A stretch of 64,000 nucleotides of DNA from Mastigamoeba balamuthi (Eukaryota > Evosea > Mastigamoebida > Mastigamoebidae), in the NCBI GenBank assembly GCA_902651635.1, contig CACRSC010000010.1, positions 455,542 to 519,541 on the forward strand. Reading direction: 5' to 3'. The notes beneath the pieces are model-generated. The model made no database searches. It was not told where the DNA came from and saw nothing but the letters and a program-made list of their open reading frames with translations. The translations under genes and the position numbers were made by a program. Below are positions 23,648-35,104 of this stretch, piece after piece (positions within the stretch are counted from its first letter, which is position 1; each line of letters begins with the position of its first letter).

Positions 23648-24227
23648 CTCTGTGGTTTGGGTTGTGGGAGGTCGGGGTGGGCTTGCTTGCTCGCTCGCCT
23701 GCTCTGCTTGCTGGTGGGGCTTGTGGTTGTGATGACGACCAGGCCGCTCTGGAGGGGCAGTTTTATGCCCGCTGTCGTACGGCCAGGTGCAGCCCCGTAC
23801 AATCCACTCTGTTCGGCTGCACCGGGAAAACTGTCACTGTTGCACTGAACGTCCCACGCCACCGCACCGTCACCGCTTGCCATCTGCCGGCTGATCGCTG
23901 GACTGCTGAGTCACCGCTCTCGCCGTTTGCCCCACCGAGTGGGCCCCCCCACACCACTGCACACCACTGCCCCCTCCCCTGCCGCCACGCACGGGCGCGC
24001 TGCTGGGGGCATGCCCACGTCAGCCCGTCGTGCAGCAGCCCCCGAGCGCGACACGCAGCCACACCGTCGCGTCTCGCAGCGCACTCAAGTCGGCTCGCGT
24101 GGTCCCGACGGGTTTCCAATAAAAACCAATCGCATTTGTTCCGTCGCAGTACAGCCACCCCGCGGGGGGGGCGCGTGTGTGTGGGAGCCGGTGTTCTCCC
24201 CAGCGGGTCTTTTTCTCGAGGCGCGTC
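23648..24227. other. Intergenic
   Basis: 580 bp upstream of the peroxiredoxin gene. CT/GC-rich; nothing recognised beyond presumed promoter sequence. Confidence 0.5.
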
Positions 24228-24761
24228 TCACGGAGACTCGATGGGGTCGCTGAGCTCCGCGCCCTCGTCGTCCGAGAGCGCCGGCTCCCTGCACTCCTCG
24301 CGCGCCCCCTCCTCGGCGCCCCTCGCGGCCGTCGTGGCCGTGGCGGTGGCGCTGGCGGAGGCCGACGTGGCCGTGGCGGAGGCGGTGGCCCTGGCGAGCA
24401 CCCGCAGCGCTGCCCCGAGGCCCGCGGACCCCGCCAGCCGCGCCCGCAGCCGCCGCTCCAGCGGCTCGTCCAGCTCGTCCGCCAGCGCCGCCCTGCCCAG
24501 CAGCCTGCGCCTGCGCGCGTCCTCGTTGCGCGCCAGCAGCTCCGCGAGGTGCCGCGAGGGCCGCGAGGGCTGCGAGGACCGCGAGGGCTGTGAGGACCGC
24601 GAGGGCGTCGTGGGCGGCCGCGGCGGCTGCGGGGGCGACACCGGAGGGGCGGAGCGGCGCGGGGTGGTCGGGGGGCTCGGGCGGAGCGGGCGCAGGGCCG
24701 CCTCGCGCATCCAGTCGGGCAGGCGCCGCGCGGGAGTCGTGGCGGTGCGCTCGGCGCTCAT
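24228..24761 (-). CDS. Arg/Pro/Ala-rich hypothetical protein
   Basis: A single frame of 177 aa starting MSAERTATTPARRLPDWM. The middle contains two SRSSQP units and a basic stretch with paired arginines (DARRRRLLGRAALADEL). The C-terminal third is Ala/Thr-rich and then acidic (SDDEGAELSDPIESP). I recognise no domain. It is divergently arranged with CCT2 across a 301-bp region carrying promoter-like motifs, which supports a real gene. High GC content makes chance open frames common here, so confidence is moderate. An overlapping opposite frame looks less protein-like. Confidence 0.45.
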   Translation of the reverse strand: MSAERTATTPARRLPDWMREAALRPLRPSPPTTPRRSAPPVSPPQPPRPPTTPSRSSQPSRSSQPSRPSRHLAELLARNEDARRRRLLGRAALADELDEPLERRLRARLAGSAGLGAALRVLARATASATATSASASATATATTAARGAEEGAREECREPALSDDEGAELSDPIESP

Positions 24762-25062
24762 CGCAGTGACAGTAGCAATTTTTTTTGGATTCGATGAGTT
24801 GATTCTGCGTGGATCTGGTGAGATATCTCCGGTTTTCGAGGACCGGGGAGGCTCAGGGTCCCTCGGGCGCGCCAGGAGATGGACCAGAGTGCGCGGAGCG
24901 GTCTGGTGGCCGTGGGTGGGTGCGCCCGCCGACGATGGAGGCGGGGTGTTGATGTCACGGCGTTACGTCACGGCGGAGATATTTCGCGTTGCTCCTCTCT
25001 TTGTTGGCGCGTGTTTTTGTTGCGAAAACAAAAGGAGCCCCTCTTTCACCTCTCAGCCGATC
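24762..25062. promoter_or_regulatory. Bidirectional promoter region upstream of CCT2
   Basis: 301 bp between divergent starts. Contains AGATATCTCC at 24821-24830 and GGAGATATTTCG at 24974-24985, forms of an ATATCTC motif also seen near the H3 and U2AF2 starts, plus GTTACGTCACGG at 24962-24973. Role inferred from position and recurrence only. Confidence 0.4.
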
Positions 25063-27550
25063 ATGTCGAAGCAGCAGGGCGTTCTCGCCGACGCCGCCGA
25101 GTCCTACGCCGGCGACCACTCCCGCATGGTACGTCCGCCCCCCTCCCCGCGCCCCTCCGCCGCCGCCGCTGCCGATTTTTTAGTTTGATTTCTCTGCGCG
25201 CCTTTGAATCGCGTTTGCGTGTTTCTTTGCCCCCGGCGGCGGGTCTCTGACGCGTCTGCCGCGGGCAGATGTCGTTTGTGGGCGCGTTCGCGCTGGTGGA
25301 CCTCGTCAAGACGACGCTGGGGCCCAAGGGGATGGACAAGATGCTGGTGTCGCGCGGGCAGGGCGGGCAGGAGGAGTCGTTCACGATCACCAACGACGGG
25401 GCGACGATTGTCAAGTCGGTCAACCTCGACAACCCGGCGGCCAAGGTCCTCGTCGACATCAGCCGCACCACCGACGAGGAGGTCGGCGACGGCACCACCT
25501 CGGTCTGCGTCCTCGCCGGCGAGCTCCTCCGCGAGGCCGAGAAGCTCCTCAACTCGCACATGCACCCCCAGGTCCTCCTTCCCCTTACTTCTTCTCTCTC
25601 TCTCTCTCTCCTTCCCCTTCCCTCTCTCTTCCCGTTGGTTGCTGTTCTGTGCGGGGTCTTTTTGTTGTGCTGCGATGCGACAGACAGGGCACGCAGGATG
25701 CCGCCGCGTGAGCAACGGTAGGGGAAGCGAGAGGGCCACCAGAATTGGGGGACAGAGGTGTCGTGTTCGCCAAGTAGCAGCTGTTTTGCTACACGGCAAT
25801 CTTTTTAAATAAGCAGTTGCTCTACGTGTCTCGTCGCGTGTTTTGCCCAAAGCGAAATTGCGTGTGACGTCATTGGCCCCCCCCCCCTTTGCCACTCTGA
25901 CGCGTCTCTGGACGGATCGTGGGAACAGGTGGTCATCGAGGGCTGGAGGGCGGCCATGGCTGCGGCCGAGACGGCGCTGCAGGAGAGCTGCTCGTACGAC
26001 GTCAGCGACCCCGCGAAGCTGCGCGAGGCCATGATGGACATCGCCAGGACCACCCTGTCGAGCAAGATCCTCACGCACGACCGCGACCACTTTGCCAAGA
26101 TCGCCTGCGACGCTGTCGAGAGGATCAAGGTCGGGCCCCTCCGCTCCTTCCCGCCACCCGGCGAGATATCATCAATTGATTTCCGTCTATTTACGCCCCT
26201 CTGAACCGCTCTGGCTTTTTTTGCTCAGGGCGGGAACCTGGAGAGCATCCACATCATCAAGAAGGCCGGCGGGTCGCTGCGCAGCTCGTACCTCGAGGAT
26301 GGGTTCCTGCTGGAGAAGAAGTTTGGCGTGGGCCAGAAGAAGCGCATCGAGAACGCCAAGATCATGATCGCCAACACGACGATGGACACGGACAAGGTCA
26401 AGATCTTCGGCGCCAAGGTCCAGGTCAACTCCTCTGCCAAGGTCGCCGAGATCGAGGAGGCCGAGCGCGTGAGTTCCCCTCCCCATGATTCCCTTCCATT
26501 TTCGTTCGTTATTCTGTAAATGACTCGGAGTTTTCGGAATTTGCGACGTTTCTGACACGTTTTTGGATGTTTGGGGGAGCGCAGAAGCGTATGATGGACA
26601 AGTGCCAGAAGATCGTGGACCACGGGGTGAACGTGTTCATCAACAGGCAGCTGATCTACAACCTGCCCGAGCAGTACTTCACCGACCACGGCGTCGTCTC
26701 GATCGAGCACGCCGACTTTGAGGGCGTCGAGCGCCTGGCCCTCGTCCTCGGCGCCGAGATTGTCTCGACGTTCGACCACCCCGAGTCTGTGCGCCTGGGC
26801 AGCTGCTCGCTCATCGACGAGGTCATGATCGGCGAGGACCCGCTGATCCGCTTCAGCGGCTGCGCCAAGGTGACCACCCCGCAGAGCTCACCCCCGACGG
26901 CCTCTCTCACCCTCTCCTCCTCCTCCACAGGGCGAGGCGTGCACGATTGTGCTGCGCGGCCCGTCGAAGCACATCCTGGACGAGGCCGAGCGCTCGCTGC
27001 ACGACGCACTGTGCGTGCTGAGCGTCGTCTCCAAGCAGAAGCGCATCATCTACGGCGGCGGCGCCACCGAGACGGAGCTCTCGCTCGCCGTCGACGAGGC
27101 CGCGCGCAAGACGGCCGGCAAGAAGGCGCTGGCCATCGAGGCGTTTGCGCGCGCGCTGCGCATGCTGCCGACGATCATCGCGGACAACGCGGGCTACGAT
27201 AGCAGCGAGCTGGTGATGCAGCTGCGCGCGGCCCACGCCGAGGGCAGGAAGACGGCTGGCCTCGACATGCGCACGGGCTGCATCGGCGACATGAAGGAGC
27301 TCGGCGTCGTCGAGCCGCTGAGGGTCAAGGCGCACGTGCTGCGCTCGGCCGCCGAGGCCGCCGAGATGATCCTGCGCGTCGACCACGTCTTCAGGGCGCC
27401 CCCGAGGTGCGTGGCCACCTCACACGCTGCCCTTGCTATCGTCCCTCCCTCCCCCTCTACGCTTCTCGCTGCTGTGCTCTGCGCAGCGCCGGGGCTCACA
27501 GCGGCGCTCGCAGGAAGAGGGAGGACCCGCGGAAGATGGTCGGCATGTAG
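25063..27550 (+). CDS. CCT2: T-complex protein 1 subunit beta (CCT2), group II chaperonin
   Basis: Seven exons: 25063-25128, 25269-25571, 25929-26129, 26229-26468, 26585-26869, 26931-27406, 27514-27550. They encode 535 aa, the same length as the human beta subunit. Chaperonin signatures are [25 protein letters not shown] (ATPase) and [10 protein letters not shown]. The run [17 protein letters not shown] and [10 protein letters not shown] match the beta paralogue rather than other CCT subunits. It is part of the cytosolic eight-subunit ring that folds actin and tubulin. The last exon could also begin at 27487, 27 nt earlier and in frame; 27514 fits the family end ([15 protein letters not shown]) better. 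Intron 25572-25928 is unusually long and holds a CT-rich tract. Confidence 0.96.
25588..25622 (+). repeat. CT-rich microsatellite in CCT2 intron 2
   Basis: A TTCTCTCTCTCTCTC-type tract just after the exon 2 donor. Confidence 0.6.
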
Positions 27551-28913
27551 GAGCTGTGCGGAAGGGCAGACAGTTGACCTGTGGGCGACGTTCCCGGACA
27601 CACTAACTCACACGAAACAACCCAGGAGGTTTTCACTTCCCCCTCGCTCTCGCTTTTTGCTTCTCTGTTGGCTGTTTCGTTTGCCTCATCCCCCTCTGCT
27701 TTGCTTCCCGCAACTCCCCGCACCGTGTGCCCTCTTTTGGCCCCCTCTTATTCCACTTTGGTTCATTTCCCATAACGTGCGCGTTGCCTGTCGCGGATGG
27801 TGCCATTCTCACTGTGTCGCGCCGCTGGGACTATTAGCGGCTCAGTGAATTGAACACTTGTCCCCTAAACCAATCGTGTGGGAGACTTTTTGCAAACGTA
27901 TATGAGAGCTCAGCACCTTCAGTTTTTGCTCCCCCTGGCGGCGATGAGGAAGATTCCTGCTGTTCAGCCCCTTCGGCACACTGCACCACCCTGTTATCTG
28001 CACACCTCTCTCGCCCTCTCCGCGGTTCCGTGGGCTGTGATTACAAACTTGATCTTATCTTAAGGAGCACTCGCTGGTTGAGAGCACGCACTGTGCGTGT
28101 ACTCCTGGCTGCAGTTGCCTAATGCAGTCAAAAGAAGGTTATGACGCCCACACCGCTCACCCTCTTGCTTCTTCCTCCCCCCTCTCAATCCTCTTCTTCC
28201 TCTGCGTGTGCCGAAGGCGGAACACCGGGCTGGGAATGGTTGTCGGGGCCACATGTGGATTTGATCTTAGTTTGACGACGGCACTCCGCTTGTCGCGTTT
28301 GAGAACAAAGTGCGATTCCCGAAGGCCCCGACGACAAAGCAGAACAAATTCCCTACTGAGCCGCCCTATTGAAACAAAAATAATACCTCGTTTCCTCGAC
28401 TTGCAACCTCGTTTCCGCAGCTGCTGCTCCATGTTTGTGTCCCCACCCAGAGCCCTTCCGTGTCAGTTGGAGGAGCGCAGAATGTCGTTTTTTTAACGAA
28501 AGGGGCAAGGGGTCTTTGTACCTTTTTTCCCGAAAAATCGTCCGACGCGGGATATCATTGTCCAATGCCCCAAAACGGGCGATACTCTTTGGACACGTGC
28601 CCAAATCGGGATGGCGTTCTTGGGGAGCATTGCCACCCGTGCCAGTGAACAGTGCGACGAGGTTCCCGCCCAAGGCAACAATAATATTCCGCCGGTGGTT
28701 TCAGAATGGCAACCCAAGTGCCCTCGGCCCCACGGTGGCGCCCCCACCCGCACGTTCGCCCTACCGCACTTTGCCTCGCGGCAAGCACCCGGAGGCAAAA
28801 AAACGAGGACAAAAACGACAAAAGTAACCGCAAAGGTTTTTGTGTGTGTTCTCGCGTGGGGGAGGCGGGCGGGTGTGTACAGCGAGTACGGACTCAACTC
28901 AGCGGCCGTCGCG
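27551..28913. other. Intergenic, 1.36 kb
   Basis: Between CCT2 (+) and a small minus-strand gene, whose 3' ends converge here. T/C-rich at 27600-27780 and A/T-richer at 28260-28600. No coding, tRNA or repeat signal that I can defend. Confidence 0.5.
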
Positions 28914-29342
28914 CTATTGCGGCATGTGGCCGGGGTACGGGGGCGTGCAGGCGACCATGCCGTCGGGCGAGAGCTGCCCGCCGGGCTTGCTGACGATCAT
29001 GCGCGCGTACCTGCCGTGGTGCCTTGAGCGCCCGTCAGGCACGAACTCGTACCATCGCAGCGCAGCGCTCGTGCTCACAAACTCGGGCGTGTAGAAGGGC
29101 TCGTCCTTGGGCGTCACGTCGATGAACATCTGCTCGAACGCTGCGTGCGGGGCGGGGCGGGCGGTGCGGGTCAGTGCCCTGTGGAAAATCTGACTGCATC
29201 GCAGAAGTCTGTGCTGCAGCGGGAGAGAAGCTGAGAAAGAAAAGTGCGTACACATGCCCCAGGGGCCGCCGTTGAGGGCAGCGCGGGAGGGGGGCCCGCG
29301 CGGGGTCACGGTCAGGAACTGCTCGCAGCCTCGGCTCTGCAT
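28914..29342 (-). CDS. Small hypothetical protein
   Basis: Two exons: 29342-29252 and 29140-28914 (105 aa), joined by a 111-nt GT-AG intron with a pyrimidine-rich interior (phase 1). The predicted protein begins MQSRGCEQFLTVTPRGPP and continues FEQMFIDVTPKDEPFYTPEF and RWYEFVPDGRSRHHGRYARM. It has no signal peptide or membrane span and is not low-complexity, which favours a real globular domain. I do not recognise the family. The short length could mean a missing upstream exon. Confidence 0.5.
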   Translation of the reverse strand: MQSRGCEQFLTVTPRGPPSRAALNGGPWGMCTHFSFSASLPLQHRLLRCSQIFHRALTRTARPAPHAAFEQMFIDVTPKDEPFYTPEFVSTSAALRWYEFVPDGRSRHHGRYARMIVSKPGGQLSPDGMVACTPPYPGHMPQ

Positions 29343-29903
29343 CGGCGATCGTGCGCGGCGCTCGACACACTTGAAAAACTGTAATTAAAAAGTGAAATAT
29401 CCACACGTGGACAAGGGGTGTCTTCATTAGAGGTGCACTGGACTTTTTCTGCATTATTCGCTCAGTGGACCTTTCGTGGACCCCGAGTGCACGATGCGAT
29501 ATTCTGAGGCGCGGTGCAGTCCTTCTACGTGGTAACCATCTGGCTCCCGCCTTCGGCACAGCACGAATACAGTCATTAATTGTCCAGGTCGTGACCTTTT
29601 CCTCGTCGCTTATCTCATAGCCCTTTTGTTCCTTTATGCTCCAGCGCTGCACGCATCGCCCCCGGCCACGCGCGCCCCTCGCCGCCCGGCTGCCCGGAGC
29701 AGGCTGTGCGGCGAGGGCACACCCGTGGATTAATGGAAAACCCGGCGAGAGCCCTCCGACACGTGGCTGTTTCCATTCGCCTCAGCACCCCTTGCGTGCA
29801 CCTCAAAAATGCACACCAAATCGAAATTGAATTGATGAATTGAGAGATTCCTGGCCTGCGGGGGCACGGAGCACGGAGCGCGCCCGGGGGGGCCGCCCGG
29901 GAT
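29343..29903. other. Intergenic
   Basis: 561 bp between the small gene's start and the 3' end of the GH31 gene, both on the minus strand. AATTGA occurs several times at 29822-29845. Nothing else recognised. Confidence 0.5.
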
Positions 29904-32686
29904 TCAGTCCCAGGCCACGGCGAGGCCTGAGAGGAGCGGCACCTGCAGCCCGTGCACGTCGAGCACGCCCGTCCCGACGTCCCATTCCCAACCGTCGTGT
30001 TGCACTCCGTTGACCTGCACGAAACGCGGCTCCTCGCTGACGCCTGCGACTGCGACCCTTGCCACGCGCCCCACGGCCCTGTAGGCGGCCCTGTCGACGG
30101 TGGCCTCGACCCTCCCGCTGCCCCCGGAGCACTTGGCCTCGAACGTGAACGCGCTGTGGGCGGCCGTGTCGAGAGACTCGCCGTCGTCGACGACCAGCGA
30201 GCCTGCCGCGTGTCCCCGGGCGTCCAGCGCGACCACGAGCGTGTACGGCGTCCTGCGCGACTGCGCGGTGCTCAGCGCGGGCTCCTGCATGGCGATGGCG
30301 CTGCCCCCGCGCACGTGGACGGGCATCGTGCCGAGCGGGGCGTCGAGAGAGACCCACCCAGCGCCCCCGAACTTGCGCAGCGTCCAGAAGTCGTACCACA
30401 CGTCCTGCGGCGGCACGTACGCGGCGACGCGGGTGGCGCCCTGCGCGAGCACAGGCGACAGCAGCAGCTCGGACCCCACGAGCGCCTGGTGCTCGACGGC
30501 CAGCGCCTGCGCGTCTCCCGGGTACTGAAAAGCCAGCGGGCGCCACACGGGCGTCCCGCGCTCGCTGGCCCTCGCCAGCAGCGTGTAGAGGTACGGCAGC
30601 AGCCTGTAGCGCGCGGCGTAGTGCTTGCGGAAGGACTCGAGCGTCGCGTTGCCGTGCGTCCAGGGGTAGTGCGGGTACTGCACCGCGTCGGCCATGTGCG
30701 AGCGCGAGAAGGGGTAGAATGCGCCCAGTTCGAACCAGCGGGCGCTCAGCTCGGCCGTGGCGACGTCCTGGAAGCCGCCGATGTCGGGGCCGACGAAGGG
30801 CATGCCGAAGATGCTGTAGAGCAGCACGCCCGCGACGCTGTGCGCCAGCGAGTCGAACGTCGCGTGGTTGTCGCCAAGCCAGTGGTGCGCCAGCGGCCCC
30901 ATGCCGAACGAGTTGCCGCGCGACAGCACGAAGCCCCTCTTTCCGGGGCTGATCCCCTGCAGGCCCTCCTGCGTCGCCGCCGCCTCGTAGAGCGCGTACC
31001 TGCGAGCGACCACGTGGGCAAAGGCCGGCGACCACGTGGGCAGGGGTGTTTGAAAAATTCGGGAGAGTTCTCGGGCGTACAGGTTGTGCAGGTCGTACAT
31101 GAGCCCGCGGGCCATCCTCGCGTCCATGGGCATCGAGTGCGAGTACAGCGCGAAGCCGGGGCGCGTCAGCGGAAGGTACGGCGGCGCGTTGAGGGCCCCG
31201 GTGGGCTCGGCCTCGCAGTAGCCGTTGCACACGTTGCTGGGCTCGTTCATGTCGAGCCAGATGCCGTCAAAGGGCGCCTGGTCGTGCAGCTTGCGTAGCA
31301 GCCCCGACCACCACGCCGTGGCGTTGGGGTGCGTGAAGTCGGGCAGCGCCGAGTCCCCGGCCCACAGGGTGACGGGCAGCGGCCTGGAGGCGTCCCTGGG
31401 GTCCATCACCAGCACGTGGGCGTCGAGCGCGGTGGCGAAGGGCTCGTAGTCCTCGCCCCTGGGCGCCGCCACGACGTGGTCCAGGATGGGGACCCACTTC
31501 TTCTCGAGCGCGTGCAGCCGCGCGACAAAGTCTGCCGCGTAGGGCTGCGGGAAGCCCTTGGGGTCGAACGTGAAGTCGCGGTTGCCGGCCATCATGTCGA
31601 TGTCGCTCCAGATGCAGTCGACGGGCAGCTCGTGCTCGGCGAAGGCGCCGAGGAGCTTCTCGAGCGACTGCTCGTTCGACTGCCCAAGCCCGCACTGGTG
31701 GTACCCCAGCGCCCAGTACGGCGGGAGCGCCGGCCTGCCCACGACGTCGGTGTACTGCTCGACGACCGCGTCGCTCGATGGCCCCGCGAAGACGAACAGG
31801 TCGACGACGCCGCCGATGGCCCGGATCGACAGAGTCCGCTGGCCGTCGGGCGACGCCGCGAACGAGTAGCGCTTGGCGTTGGCGTTGACGAGGAACACCC
31901 CGTGCGACGCGGGGCCGCGCAGGTCGACGTAGAAGGGCTGCGGGCGCGTGCGCGGCGAGGGGGCGTGAGCTCGGGCGAGCTGCGGGCGCAGGGCACCTGG
32001 TCTCCGTAGAGGTTGCGGTCCTCCTGGACGGCGCCGTCCCACGGGTCGCTGTTCCACGCGCAGTAGTCCCTGTTCGTCGTGTCGATGGCCAGCGCGTCCT
32101 GGCGCTCGCCGAGGCCGAACAGCGTCGGCGACGCGGTCAGCTTGGTCGACAGCTCGATGTACTGGTCCTCGAACACCTGTGACGTGGCCCCCGATGCTCA
32201 GAACAGGCATAGAAACTAACCGCCACTTGCTGGGCCCCTGTCTGCGGGCCACGGCAGCGGAGGGCGCACCAGGGGCCTGGCCGCGGCCGACTCCCACACG
32301 GCCGTGTCGAACAGCACCTCGCCGGTGGCCTGGCGGACCACGGCGAAGCTGAAGGGCCGCTCGGTGACGGCGACCTTGAGGTCTCTGCTGCCCGCGTGCA
32401 GCCTCTCCGTGGCACCGCCCAGCAGGACGCTCGCCGCGTCGAACCGCTGGCGCGCCGGGTCCGTGACGCGCACGCGGGCCGTCGTGGCCGAGAGGTAGTC
32501 CACGCGGAGCAGCAGCGGGGAGACCGGGGGCATGCCGTGGAGCGTGCACGGCGACAGAGTGCTCAGCGTCGCCCTGAGGCCCGTCGCTGTCTCGCGGACG
32601 TCGGTGGCTGCGTACGAGCAGTCCGTCAGCCCCGCCACGCCGGCCGCTGCGAGCAAGACGGGCAGGAGAACGGCACAAGGGCTCAT
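29904..32686 (-). CDS. Secreted or lysosomal GH31 alpha-glucosidase
   Basis: Four exons: 32686-32270, 32176-31997, 31937-31081, 30999-29904 (849 aa). The signal peptide is MSPCAVLLPVLLAAAGVAGL. The GH31 core runs LFGLGER, NRDYCAWNSD, LYGDQPFYV, PPYWALGYHQC, then the nucleophile signature DGIWLDMNEPSN (Asp about residue 428) and HHWLGDNHATF with the acid/base Asp at about 526. The pattern and length are those of acid alpha-glucosidase/maltase, which releases glucose from the non-reducing ends of alpha-1,4-glucans. No trefoil (P-type) domain is seen before the catalytic part. Intron 31000-31080 is 81 nt and has no stop, so unspliced transcript would stay in frame; the family alignment (HNLY then ALYEAAAT) shows it is an intron. 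Confidence 0.93.
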
Positions 32687-32910
32687 GGCTGATGCTGTGC
32701 AGCGGGTGTGGGTGTACCGGTTTTTCTCGAGTAAACCGCAGCCGCCTCCCCTTTCGCTATCTCTTCCCCGTCACCGCCTTTTGACGTCATTACAGCATCG
32801 TTCGGAGTCGCCGGCCAGTTGCTGCGAGCACTTGTGCGTAGGAGAACTCGCTGGAATCGGTGCACGCGGTCCCTAACCGGCCGCAGAGAATCGAACGGGA
32901 TATTCACACA

Positions 32911-33390
32911 ATGCAGAGATTTCCCGGTTCCGGTGCGGAGCTGCCTCCGCTGCTGCCGCTGCCTCGGCCTCTGCTGCTGCTGGCGCCCCTGGCGGTGCGG
33001 TGCGCGGGCGCAGGGGCAGGGGCAGCCGCCGTGGAGTCGTCCGCCGGCGACGACGAGTCGGCGTCGACGCTGTTCCGGAGCTGGAAGGTCATCACTGCAG
33101 TCGCCCTCGTCGCCGTCTTCGTCGTCGTCGTCGTCGGCCTCGTGCTCCGCATCCGCGTCAAGCACTGCCTCAAGCGGCGCCGCGTGCACGACCAGGAGTC
33201 CGCCCGGGCGCTGCGGCCCGGCGTCGTGACGATCAAGCCGGCGCCTGCAGCTGCAGCCCCGACGGCGACGACGACGACGACCGAGCAGCCGCACAGGCCG
33301 AGCGCAGGAGCGGCCCACTCGGCCCCGGACAGCTCCAAGCGCGAGGCCAGCAAGAGGGCGGAGGCCGTCGACGTCACCGACGTGCCCTGA
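32911..33390 (+). CDS. Small type I single-pass membrane protein
   Basis: 159 aa in one exon. Start 32911 was preferred to 32860 because it begins just before a leucine-rich signal peptide (LPPLLPLPRPLLLLAPLAV). A short Ala/Gly/Ser-rich ectodomain is followed by a span, VITAVALVAVFVVVVVGLVL, and a stop-transfer basic cluster (RIRVKHCLKRRR). The cytosolic tail is Thr/Ala/Pro-rich. It starts 224 bp from the divergent GH31 gene. No domain recognised; no function can be assigned. Confidence 0.6.
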   Translation: MQRFPGSGAELPPLLPLPRPLLLLAPLAVRCAGAGAGAAAVESSAGDDESASTLFRSWKVITAVALVAVFVVVVVGLVLRIRVKHCLKRRRVHDQESARALRPGVVTIKPAPAAAAPTATTTTTEQPHRPSAGAAHSAPDSSKREASKRAEAVDVTDVP

Positions 33391-33667
33391 GGGCGGCGGA
33401 GCAGCGAGCGAGAGAGGAGGTGCACACGGTCCCCCCTGTGGCTGAGACCCGGTGTTTCTATTTTTGGAGCACGTGTACGAATAGGGATAAGCTCAAGTCG
33501 TATGGCAAACTCGTGCACATTTCCGCCAGCCCCCCCAAAGGCAAGTGCCCAGCCGCCACGCGTGCCGCGGCTTCCACGGAATCGCCATACAGAATCTGAC
33601 CCGGCTTGGGCTGTGACCACTCGGGAGGATCGCTTGTACGCACCAGCACCACGCCACATCCGGACAC

Positions 33668-34226
33668 ATGTCGCAGCAGTCCTTCGGGAGCCCCGCGCCC
33701 ATGTCCGACGACAGCCAGCTGTGGCAGCCCCCCTCTCAGAGCCAGAGCCAAAGCCAGGGCACGCGTCCTGCCCATTCCTCCCTCCCTCCCTCCCCTCCCC
33801 ATCGCTCTTTCCACTGCCTTTGCAACCGTCCAGTGCGACGTGTCCCGCACACGCCAACTCACACCGGCAACCCTCGGTGGCCGTCCTTGGCCGACTGCCC
33901 ACCCGCTGACCCCCCACCCCCCCAAGGCGACCACGAGAGCGGGGGCGGCACCCCGCGTCGCGTCGCTGCCCCGTGCTGCCCGCGCAAGAGCGCCGCCGGC
34001 AGCGACGACGCCGAGATGTGGGGCACCTGCTCGCCGCCCGCCCCCGTGCCCTCGCCCCCCGCCGAGGCCGAGGATCCCGCTGCTGCTGCCGCCCCCGTCG
34101 TAGCAGCAGCAGCAGCAGCGCCCGAGGCGGTGGCGGTGGGCGGGGCTGCCGTGCGGGACCCGGGGCGGCTCGAGTTTGTGGAGCAGCTGCGCAGCGTCGT
34201 CAGGGGGCTCAGCAGCGCAGGCCACA

Positions 34227-34272
<46 letters not shown>

Positions 34273-34564
34273 AGACTACGAGCCCCTGGACGACAGCCCC
34301 GAGGATGAGGAGGAGGAAGAAGAGGGAGAGGAGGAACGGGAGGAGGGATGGGAGGGAGGGGAGGGGGAGTGGACGAGGAAGAGGCGCAGGGGGCTCGAGG
34401 CGGCCAGGGCGGCCAAGCGCAGGCGCAACGCGGCGGCGTGGGCGGGCGACGAGGTGGCCAGCGAGCCTCCGGCGGCCGCGCAGCGCAGGGCGACCAACGT
34501 GGAGAAGGACCCCTGGTGGCGGCAGACCTTTGCCCGCTTCCCCCTCTGCAAGTTTGTCGAGTGA
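33668..34564 (+). CDS. Acidic, probably nuclear hypothetical protein
   Basis: A 298-aa open frame starting MSQQSFGSPAPMSDDSQLWQ. Features in order: SQ-repeat, Pro-rich segment, Ala-rich segment, FVEQLRSVVRGLSS helix, a run of 14 aspartates, a Glu/Gly-rich acidic block, and a bipartite-type basic cluster (TRKRRR and AKRRRN). It ends NVEKDPWWRQTFARFPLCKF. The segment 33770-33925 could be an unrecognised intron, because it is Pro-rich and compositionally unlike the rest. Acidic tract plus basic signal suggests a nuclear or chromatin role by analogy only. Confidence 0.55.
34224..34271 (+). repeat. GAC trinucleotide tract (poly-Asp)
   Basis: Near-perfect GAC repeats encoding about 14 aspartates in the acidic protein at 33668-34564; likely length-variable. 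Confidence 0.7.
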
Positions 34565-34948
34565 CAGCGATCGCCACAAGACATACAGTGCAGCATACAC
34601 ACCCACGAACACAGCGATTGGCCCAGACCGCGGTGGTTGGCCGCCAGAAATACCACAGGGAGCAGGCGCGGTCTCACACCACGGGAGAGCGGGATGGGGT
34701 GGTCGCTGTCATGAGCCCTCGTGAAGACTAATTCCGGGAAATGCGCATTCATTTGCAAAGCCCCGCGGTATGAATGAGGCAAAAACACATAATGCGCTGT
34801 GCTGCCAGCCACAACAACCAACCACAGCCACACACAGCCCTGATGAGCACAAGTGGCCACGCAAACATGGAGCCAACGAACGAGCGCCTCATTGCATCAT
34901 ACAGTACAGTCTTCGTTCGCTGTTGCGTTGCAGCCGCCAGGCAGAGAG

Positions 34949-34988
<40 letters not shown>

Positions 34989-35104
34989 CACCAACAGCAC
35001 AGCAGCAGGTCGACCGCAGTACGCAAAACCGAAACCGAGTCCATTAATCAGACGGCGAGTGTCTCTCTGCAGACGGGGTGCCGCTGCTGGCCCGCGGGTC
35101 CTCC
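34565..35104. other. Intergenic between convergent genes
   Basis: 540 bp between the acidic-protein gene (+) and histone H3 (-). Includes a GA microsatellite. No histone stem-loop was recognised near the H3 stop. Confidence 0.5.
34951..34985. repeat. GA dinucleotide microsatellite
   Basis: About 17 uninterrupted GA units, flanked by further GAGAGG sequence. Confidence 0.9.

Noticed and set aside
27551-28913. Several short open frames as candidate genes
   Set aside because: No family similarity, no consistent splice sites, composition unlike coding regions.
32197-32226. A 30-nt intron in the GH31 gene (donor 32226, acceptor 32197)
   Set aside because: It keeps frame, but the donor at 32269 gives a far better family match (ARPL joined to VFEDQYIELST) and a normal 93-nt intron.
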